A DNA stretch of 64,000 nt from Amborella trichopoda (lineage: Eukaryota; Streptophyta; Magnoliopsida; Amborellales; Amborellaceae), in contig NW_006494943.1 in assembly GCF_000471905.2 (NCBI RefSeq), forward strand, positions 5,753,478-5,817,477. The letters run 5' to 3'. The position numbers and the translations under genes were made by a program. The notes under the pieces were generated by a model. It worked only from the letters and a program-made list of their open reading frames with translations, had not been told where the DNA came from and ran no database searches. Below are positions 56,143 through 64,000 of the stretch, piece after piece (the first letter of the stretch is position 1; every line of letters begins with the position of its first letter).

Positions 56143-57243
56143 CTTTTTTTTTTGTGAGAATGTTAACGGTTAATATTATTAACAAAGGAGTACAAAAGTA
56201 TGGGTCGAGAGGACTCACAGACCGGGTCTCTCAACCAAGAAATTGTCACTAAAGAGTGGACATGTACAAAAAGGTCGGGCTAAAACAACACCCGAGAAGC
56301 AAAAATTAAGAGCTGTTCAGAGAGAGGGGCTTATAGAATACGCCCATTTACAAAAGAGAAAGTTGCGCAAAAGAGGAAGAAAAAGGCCACCCGCCAAGGC
56401 CCAGAGCAAAAAAAGAGATGGACCTACGATGAAACTTAGGAATGCATCCAAGTCGCAGAAAAACGGCGCCTAAAGGTTGATTCCGAGCAGTTTCCTTAGC
56501 AAGACGATCTGCGAAGTCGCTCGACATCCTCTAGATATACATCCATGAGACGTCTATGACCCTGCAATTATGCTCAATATCGTCAAAAATGTGGGCTAGG
56601 TACCAAGGAGGAGAGGCCTTTCTAGAGGCCCAGGATATAATGTTTTTGGCATCTCTCTCAATGTGCAATTGTGAACCCTAAGAAGGGTTGTCTTTCTTGA
56701 TACCCAGCAATAGGGCTGTAGCCTCTGCAAACTATGAGTCTGCGAGGCCAAGGTGTTCTGAGTAAGATGTGAGAATATGACCATTATGGCTGTGGAAAAC
56801 CCCTCCAGCTCCAGCTAGGCCTAGGTTTCCCAAGGAGCATCCATCAAAATTTAGCTTAATGGATCCCATTGGGGGAGGCGTCCAGTTGGATGCTCTTGAG
56901 GTGCGATGAGGAGTGAGGTGAATAAGAGTCTCCCAATCCCGGCGAAAAGTCTGTGATTGGATGCCCCAAAGATTATCAGCGAATTAACCTTATGCAACAG
57001 AGTTGGGAGTTCGCTTTTGGTTCCACAGAAAATTCTTGAATTTCTTTCTAGCCAAATTGTCCATAATGTTGCAGCTAAAGAGGCTTTCCAGAGGATTCTG
57101 CCCGACTTTACATTCAATAAAACTAAAACCAAGATAGAGGGTATACCCTTATGGTAAATTGTAAAATATTTCGGCAAAAACCAAATCTCAAAAGTTCCCT
57201 CCATTTTATAAGAGCATGTGGGGTTAATGAAATCATGCCACAT
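56143..57243 (-). pseudogene. L1-type LINE fragment, RNase H domain and 3' end
   Basis: Minus frames: SLAATLWTIWLERNSRIF near 57040-57090 (the linker after reverse transcriptase), then RNase H starting GSIKLNFDGCSLGNLGLAGA near 56820-56875 with FAEATALLLG near 56690-56735, and DFADRLAKETARNQP near 56480-56530. A T-run at 56143-56154 is the poly(A) tail. In-frame stops within RNase H. A separate insertion from the 45225-45960 LINE. Confidence 0.78.
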
Positions 57244-57265
57244 AAGCTAGGTGGTTACTAGCAAT
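57157..57265. repeat. Direct repeat, copy 1
   Basis: Contains TTTTATAAGAGCATGTGGGG and ACATAAGCTAGGTGGTTA; repeated at 57353-57455. Confidence 0.8.
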
Positions 57266-57352
57266 CAATCCCAACTCCCATTAGCCACCGCTACCCCCCT
57301 TCTATTGCATAACCTAAAAAAGCTAGGCATAGAGAATTACTCCAAGGGTAAT

Positions 57353-57455
57353 TTGTCAAATATTCCAGCAAACGACAACTATCAAAAGTTCCCTTCATTT
57401 TATAAGAGCATGTGGGGTTAATGAAATTATGTCACATAAGCTAGGTGGTTAATTG
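57353..57455. repeat. Direct repeat, copy 2
   Basis: Second copy of 57157-57265, just outside the LINE open frame. Confidence 0.8.
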
Positions 57456-57949
57456 CACATTTACCATATACCCTTAGAGTTAGGCTTGTAATTACAAACC
57501 CTATACCCCTTCTAGAATTTTCCACACATGTGCACAAACCCCTTGCTTGAAGCATTAAACATGTGACAAAATAATTTTTTCAAAAGCTCAATATTTCGTA
57601 AAATGCCATAATTCAATATCCTTAAGTTACAACAACAAATTACATGAAGACATGGGTGTCCCTTGTGAGGTTGACATCCCCTCCACATCATCTCAAAGTG
57701 GAGGGGACATGGAACCCCCCAATTCCAACACGTGGACACTCATTGGCCGTTTGGATCTCCTGTGTGGGTCTCGATGGACTGTCTTTTTTTGTCATTTCTT
57801 CCAAACAATTTCGAAAAATGGATTTTCTTTCCCAGAAAATTCCAGAAAAATTATCATAAATCCATAAAAATCATTTTAATGATTTTCCATCAAAATAAAT
57901 CATTTTGGAAGTGATTAAAAACATTTACAAGGGAAATTAGGATCCTTGG

Positions 57950-58865
57950 AGTTGAATTACGAAACGAAGCACTCCACTCGGCTAGATCCAAAATCCAAAG
58001 CCACCTTCTCAATATGACCCAACAGACTCATGACATACAATGTATAATCAAGGGCTCAGGATCTCAACTTATAAAAGTCAAACCGATGTGCGACTCTAAA
58101 TCCCCCAGTATAAATGGATTTCAGGGGCACCCCCTAGAAGGGGGACACACGCACACAAATGGTACAGGGTTCCTTTCTTAGCATATGTGTATAACTCTAA
58201 CCAATGGATCCCTAGAAGAACAGCTTCCCATGAATTGTGACTGCATATGCACATGCTACAAGAAGGTTCTATGATTCAGAGATTTAGACCAATGTCCTTT
58301 ATTGACCCTAACCTTCTTGTACAAGGTTTTTTGTCATCAAGCTTATAAATAATTGTATTGCCCTGGCACATCACTCAGTCATGAGGTACAAACATAACAA
58401 CCGACCCTGACTAAGAGGTAACCCTCAACCCTCTCGATATCTCCCATACATATAAATCCTCCTCATGACTTAATCGAGGTTCCATGACCATTGGTCCCAG
58501 TGCACCAAAATCTTAGAATCATGTCGCTCTTTTACTCCCATTGAAGTTAAGAGCCATTGAAAATGGCAGAATTTAAGGCCTTGAAAGACTTAATTCCAAT
58601 ATTTTTGTCATCAAGCTCATGCATAAATTATATTGTCCTTGCCCGTCACTCAGTCATGAGGCACAAACATAATAACCGACCCTGACTAAGAGGTAACCCT
58701 CAACTCTCTCGATACCTCCCATGCATATAAATCCTCCTCATAACTTAATCGAGGTTACATGACTCTTGGTTCTAGTGCACCAAGATCCTAGAGTCATGTC
58801 GCTCTATCACTCCCATTGAAGTAAAGAGCCATTGAAAATGTCAAAATTTAAGGCCTTGAAAGGAC
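57950..58865. repeat. LTR-like repeat region with a ~270-bp tandem duplication
   Basis: The first part resembles LTR sequence elsewhere in the window (CACTCCACTCGG, then ATGACCCAACAGACTCATGA). 58327-58590 and 58602-58860 are direct copies, each with GACCCTGACTAAGAGGTAAC and ending TTTAAGGCCTTGAAAG. Probably a degraded LTR with an internal duplication. Confidence 0.55.
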
Positions 58866-58869
58866 ATAA

Positions 58870-59033
58870 TTTCAACGAAATAAACTTAGGTGGGCTGGCC
58901 ATTTGTAGTGCAATACAACACTGGTTAGGAGGTGCGATTTGCTTCAAGTGGAAGGCTCTAAAAGGGCAAAGAAAAGGGCAAGGAAAAGGCCCAAAAGGCT
59001 CTAGTAATGATGATGATGATGATGATACTTGAA
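58870..59033 (+). mobile_element. RTE-type LINE 3' tail
   Basis: Fragments match the RTE end at 40940-41200 (AACTTAGGTGGGCTGGCCAT; CAAGTGGAAGGCTCTAAAAG) and end in (GAT)n at 59010-59028. Confidence 0.65.
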
Positions 59034-59179
59034 AATATTAAATACTTAATTTATTGCATCAATACATTAAATTTATGAATTTATCTAGCTTTCATTTTGT
59101 ATATTAATAAAGTTTTCCAGTTTCCGTTATTAAGTTCAATACTTGACTTTGACTGGGTTATATGGGTAACTGAATTTTT

Positions 59180-59610
59180 CTTTTGCAGATTCATCTGGAG
59201 TTATAATGTATGTATTCAATATTAATTTTGGTGATTTTGTGAAATTTTTCATGTTTAGATGACAATTGAGACTGTAGGTGACAATGTCTTCTTTAAGCTC
59301 AAATAGATAAATTTATCCTGGTTGAAAACATGGATTATGTCTCAATTCCATGACAAGAATAAGTAGCCTGTAAGTATTTCTAAAAAAGTGTAATGCTGGC
59401 ATTAATCGATTGAAAAGCATTTGGCCAGATTTACAGGGGATGTAACCCCATGTACTCAAATGTCTACAGATGTTAGTAAAGATATGTTGGACTATTTACA
59501 TGGGGATCCAAAAAGAAAAATGAAGCAAGGCAAAAAATATGAAGACATCACAAGATTTATAGATATTTTGGAGCCTTACAAGAACTTAATCATCGAGTAA
59601 TCATATGCAT
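59180..59610 (+). pseudogene. hAT transposase N-terminal (BED zinc finger) fragment
   Basis: After a TTTTGCAG acceptor-like site, frames give W...HDKNK...P near 59335-59370 and NAGINRLK near 59390-59415, then after a frame slip KHLARFTGDVTPCTQ near 59417-59465. Same BED-finger signature as the intron 1 hAT transposase, but diverged and plus-stranded. DUF659 and dimerisation regions were not recognised downstream. Confidence 0.55.
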
Positions 59611-61435
59611 GGTTTTCTATGGAGGTTGAGGCATGTCAACCTCTCCCTTTCAATCCAACCATCATGTGGGAGCCAATGCCCCATTACTATAAAGGTTCAA
59701 ATGATGGTCAATATGCATATTGAAGCAAACATCTCATCACAATTGGAACCAGATTATTGGTAGATCCCTAAGCAAGAAATCATGCATATAATCTATAATG
59801 ATATTTCCATTCTATGTTATCAGAGTTTACTTACAGGTTTATCACTCGTTGCACAGGAATATGGAAGGAGCATAACAATAGGATCTTGAGGACAACAAAG
59901 CCAATGTGCCTTCTTGCCAAACTGAAGCATGTTACTACATTATAGCATAGTCACCAGCGAGGAAGGGACTAAAGGACCATCACCTCAAGGGAATCCATCA
60001 TCCAGAGACCTAATTCACTGTATAGCCAGCAGGTCAATCTAGATTATGATGTGTAGCTCAACCCAAGACCAGCGATGGGGGTGCTTTCTTCTTTTCTTTT
60101 TCCTTTTTTTTTTGTCAAAAACAGCAATGGGGAAGAGTGATATGTATGTACTCAATGGGTGCCATCAGAAGGGAATCTCAGTCCGTTATTCCATGCATTG
60201 TCGTACAAGGTTTTGCAGGGAAAGAAGAGCTAGGCAAGTCCTGTATGTTTCAGTCTACCATTCCCTATATGAGGTGTATGAGATGGCTGCCCATTCAGTG
60301 AAGAGGTTCAATATTTCATCCCATAGGAGACTCCTTCCCTCAACACTACGAGATGCTTTCTAACCACCACCCTTGCCAGGATGCCTCAGTTGTTTATTGG
60401 CTTCCCTTATTCCTCTTGGCCTCTAAATTATATCATTTTATTCATGAATGAACAATAAAAAAATAAAGAACCTGGGGCAGAGGAGTGTTATGAACATGAA
60501 GATGGAGAAGATGTGATCTACGAACAACTAAAATGCTTACAGGGAAGTAACCAGTTTGAAGTTTAGATACCTTTTCTTTGTAAGTTCAAATTACGAATTA
60601 TTGTGGGGGAGAAAATTTTATTGTGATAGAAGTTCAGTGAAAGGAGCTAGAATGTCATTTTTTTAAATTGGTTGAGTTATAGTGTTTTAGATAGTACATA
60701 ACCATTACAGATGGCAAGTAATACGTGTTTTCTTCATAGGGAAGAAACTGAAGTTCCGGACATTGTATCATTCTATAATGGTTATGCTTGGAAAACTTAG
60801 CCAAGTAATTTTTAACATTTTTTAAGTACGATGGTTTAAACTGGAGATTCCAAGTAAGGGGTTGCAAATGAAGGAAATATGATGAATCTCTTCTTAGGCT
60901 AATCCGCACTATGATGCTGATTTGTACAAATTTTTAGATGAAAGCAGCATCCTGTATTTAGAGGCCAAAGTTTGGACTAGTAGAAATGATTTGTGTATGT
61001 GCAAAATAAATCACCAATATGTGGGTTCTCCAAAGGTTAACAAAGGGCAATTCTTCATTATGTGGTTCCTTTAAATTGAGTCATATTTCAATTTTTTTCA
61101 AATTGTGCAGTTGAATCACATGTTCAATCACCTTAGTTCATAAATCAGTTTTTAATTAACGGAGAGTATTACAAACTATTTATATAGGTCACGTCAGAGG
61201 TTTTGAAAGATCCTGGCCGAAGGTATCACATATCTCACTTCTTGCTTGATCCATAGCCGTGGGATTCCCTTGCTAGAGATGCTTTAAGCTCAACTTCAAT
61301 GGGAGCTTAAAAGCAAATATGGGCCAAAGTTGAAGCCATGTTTAATCAATGTATATTATACTGGCAGCTACATTGCATCAGCAATTATTGATAATGATCA
61401 TGTTAGGAACAAAGAAATTTGGACAGAACTCTCAT
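59611..61435. other. Unassigned region, possible decayed hAT interior
   Basis: A plus frame at 60046-60363 (105 codons, basic C-terminal half) is unrecognised. AGATGAAAGCAGCAT at 60938 resembles the target site of the 356-bp MITE by chance. Nothing else supported. Confidence 0.3.
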
Positions 61436-62816
61436 TGATTAGAAGTAATGATTAATCAGATTCATACAGATGGTTGGTTTGTACAAATTACATGACACCC
61501 CTGTGCAATATTTTGACAAAAGTACCCTCAAACTAATTAACCAATTACACAAACTACAATCCAAGATTAATTTACATCTTAACCCCCACCCCCTGCCCAC
61601 GCTGGTGAGCGACAAGTAGCCCACAAAATAATCATGTTGCTCTTTAGTAAGTGCTTTGGTAAATACATGGCAAGTCAACTGTCAGGGGAAATATAAGGGA
61701 GAGCAAGAAGGCGATGAGCAAATCTTTCTCGAATGGAATCGCACTCAGCCTCGACACAATTGGTGGCAATCCTGATCGCACTAATATTATCCCCATGGAG
61801 AGGCGTAGGTGATGAAGGAGGGACACCTAAATATGAGAGAAGCATGTGAATCCACAGAATCCCATCAGAGGTAAAAGACATAGCATGACATTCAGCTTCC
61901 TCAGTTGCTTTAGAAACAACATTGTTTCTTGCACCGCCAAGAAACAAGTATACCACCAAGAGAAATACAACACACGGTAGGCAATCTGTGAGTGTCTAGA
62001 GAGCCAGCGTAGTGTGAGTCAGCAAATGCAACTAGCTGAAGATCAAAGGATGCTGAGAGAGAGAAAACAATCATGTATGTACCAAATACATAGAATGATG
62101 TGATGCATAGCAACCGTATGAGTTGGGGAACGAATCTGTGTAAACTGGCTAACAGAAAAAACTGCATAACTGATATCTGGACTGAAATTAGTGAGATATT
62201 GCACTGCACCAACTAACTGCTAGTATGGACTGGATTGGTACCGGGTCCCCATTAAATAAAGATAACCAAGTATTAACTTTTTGTTGGGTGTCTACAATCT
62301 TAGATTCAGGGAGTTTGGCTTTGGAGATAAAATCATAGGATATATTTATGCTGAATAACAATTATCTTTTGAGCAAACTGAGTAATCTCTAAGCCAGGAA
62401 TATATGATAAAACTTCATGTCATCATTTAAACTGACTGTAAACTACGTCTTATATGAGAAATACTATGCTTATCATCGCCTGGAAGTACAATGCAATCGA
62501 CATAGACAAGCAATCTGAATGGCACAAAAATGAGGAAGAACCTGGAGGACATACTACCCTTCCAATCTGAATGGCACAAAAAGAAGGAAGAACCTTGAGC
62601 ACACTGAGTGAATGCCCCTTGAGTGACAACTAGTCTAAAACAATCAAACCATGCTTGAGGAGCTTTCTTGAGGCCATAAATGGCTCTATTAGGCTGACAA
62701 ACTAAACTAAGAGGGACCATATATCCTGGTGGAGGATGCATATAAAACAATGCCATTAGGAAAAGCAATCCTCACGCTCATTTGATGCAAATTGCAATGT
62801 CTCAGTCCCAACTGAC

Positions 62817-63931
62817 CAATAAACGAAAAGTCAATTGCCTGCCCGCCTAGGCAGACATTTTCAAAAAACACCAAGGCGTGGTCAAGGCAGACTATATTAG
62901 GCAGAAAAAGCTAGGCGCCTGCCTAGGCGGTGTAAAAGGCAGGCGCCTAGGAGCCGCCTTGAAAATATTGTAATTAATTTATAATTATTAATTTGTAATT
63001 TGCATGTAATGATAATGATTAATTTATTGGTAAACCAAAAGATAGTATTTCGTAATTATTAATTTATCGAAAATGCTTTTTGCATTTAACATTAATTATT
63101 AATTTATTGATCAATCAAAAGATAGTATTAATTCATAATTATTAATTTATCGAAAATACTTTTTTGCATGTAACATTAATTATTCATTCATTGGGAAATC
63201 AAAAAAATAATATTAATTCGATATTATTAATTTATCGAAAATGCCTTTTGCATATGATAGTAATTAATTTTTTAGGAACCCAAAAATAATAATTACAAAA
63301 AATGCTTTTTGCATGTAACATTAATTATTAATTTATTGAAAAACCAAAAAAATAGTATTAATTCATAATCACTAATTTATCAAAAATTCCTTTTGCATAT
63401 GAAAGTAATTAATTTATTGGGAACCCAAAAATAATAACTACAAAAATACTTTTTGCATGTAACATTAATCATTAATTTATTGAGAAACCAAAAAACTAGT
63501 ATTAATTCATAATTACTGATTAATCAAAAATACCTTTTGCATGTGATAGTAATTAATTTATTGAGAGCCCAAAAATAATAACTACGAAAATATTTTTTGC
63601 ATGTAACATTAATTATTAATTTATTAGGAAACCAAAAAAATAGTATTACTTCGTAATTACTAATTTATCGAAAATGCCTTTTGCATGTGATAGTAAATTA
63701 GTAATTAATTTATTGGGAACCCAAAAATAATAACTACGAAAATATTTTTTGCACGTAATAGTAATTATTAATTTATTGATAAATCAAAAAAATAGTATTA
63801 ATGCGTAATTATTATTATATAATATATACAATAAATGGGGGTAGGTGTTGGGGATCCAACTTAAAAATAAATAAATAAATACTATAACCACCTTAGCGCC
63901 TAGGCAACCGCTTCCGCCTTCTTGAACATTG
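62817..63931. mobile_element. 1.1-kb nonautonomous hAT-type element with internal minisatellite
   Basis: Flanked by the perfect 8-bp duplication CAACTGAC (62809-62816, 63932-63939) inside the Copia reverse-transcriptase region. Ends are weakly inverted: CAATAAACGAAAAG and CAATGTTCAAGAAG. CCTAGGCG-rich arms lie at 62840-62965 and 63890-63920. A second pair of ends (CAGACATTTTCAAAAAACAC at 62852; complement of CAATATTTTCAAGGCGGC at 62954-62971) may mark a smaller nested element. Confidence 0.75.
62975..63830. repeat. AT-rich minisatellite, ~145-bp compound unit
   Basis: Two alternating blocks: one of about 86 bp with GCATGTAACATTAATTATTA, one of about 59 bp with AACCCAAAAATAATAACTAC. Together they recur four to five times. 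Confidence 0.8.
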
Positions 63932-64000
63932 CAACTGACAAAATAACACGACCTAAAGTAATTTTGACGATCAGAGCAATTGCTTCCCATAGTCGAGACC

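Larger units (their letters stand above)
61440..64000 (-). pseudogene. Copia pol fragment (reverse transcriptase and RNase H), runs off the window
   Basis: Minus strand, right to left: IVKIT...RVILSV near 63945-63990; after a hAT-type insertion, reverse transcriptase with YMHPPPGYMVP near 62705-62740, NRAIYGLKKAPQAWFD near 62640-62690, LVYVD near 62500 and LPGDDKHS near 62480. Then RNase H parts: FADSHYAGSLDTHR near 62000-62030, EAECHAMSF near 61875-61900, PLHGDNISAIRIATN near 61760-61805, and HVFTKALTKEQHDYF near 61630-61675. A purine-rich tract near 61580-61600 would be the polypurine tract. Several stops, and a ~55-bp tandem duplication at 62509-62600. Confidence 0.82.

Noticed and set aside
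56243..56473. Lys/Arg-rich 76-codon plus-strand frame
   Set aside because: Antisense shadow of the LINE RNase H region, which has clear motifs on the minus strand.
60046..60363. 105-codon plus-strand frame as a gene
   Set aside because: No recognisable domain, starts in T-rich low-complexity DNA, and no splice or promoter context. Left as unassigned.
62975..63830. Regularly spaced repeats resembling a CRISPR array
   Set aside because: AT-rich minisatellite within a plant transposon. Units are tandem and variable, not constant repeats with unique spacers, and there are no cas genes.

Overview
This is a nuclear genome fragment from a flowering plant. The evidence is spliced genes with GT-AG introns, a nuclear-encoded mitochondrial Fe-S scaffold gene, a plant RAD51 paralogue, plant-type hAT, Copia, RTE and MULE elements, and sequences of the plant pararetrovirus family Caulimoviridae. 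The introns are very large (up to 13 kb) and full of transposons. The species cannot be named from the sequence, and there is one 20-base assembly gap at 43745-43764.

Layout. (1) 1-20450: the ISU1-type gene (+), three coding exons. Intron 1 (5.4 kb) holds a 3.7-kb hAT element with an 8-bp target duplication and a broken transposase gene. Intron 2 (13.1 kb) holds a mosaic of at least three endogenous pararetrovirus pieces arranged as back-to-back inverted repeats, flanked by two copies of the same ~600 bp of intron. (2) 20450-37190: intergenic DNA with a family of foldback MITEs, a complete 7.6-kb Copia-type LTR element (two ~1.95-kb LTRs, 5-bp target duplication), AT-rich tandem repeats and other MITEs. 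(3) 37190-53702: the RAD51B gene (-), convergent with ISU1. Eight exons could be placed, covering the C-terminal ~249 residues. The N-terminal exons with the Walker A motif were not found and probably lie beyond the window. Its introns hold a MULE that carries a leucine-rich-repeat gene fragment, LINE and RTE remnants, a Copia fragment split by a 356-bp hAT MITE, and microsatellites. (4) 53703-64000: probably the next RAD51B intron or upstream DNA, with a SINE, a LINE 3' end, LTR-like repeats, an RTE tail, a second hAT transposase fragment and a minus-strand Copia pol fragment split by a 1.1-kb hAT-type element.

The two host genes act in unrelated pathways: mitochondrial Fe-S cluster assembly and recombinational DNA repair. 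All other coding sequence is mobile or viral and broken. The observations most worth following are the inverted pararetrovirus repeats with convergent viral promoters inside an actively spliced host gene, the unassigned viral 3' reading frame, the LRR-carrying MULE, and a family of hAT elements sharing a CCTAGGCG-rich end. All calls come from reading the sequence; no database search or alignment program was run.
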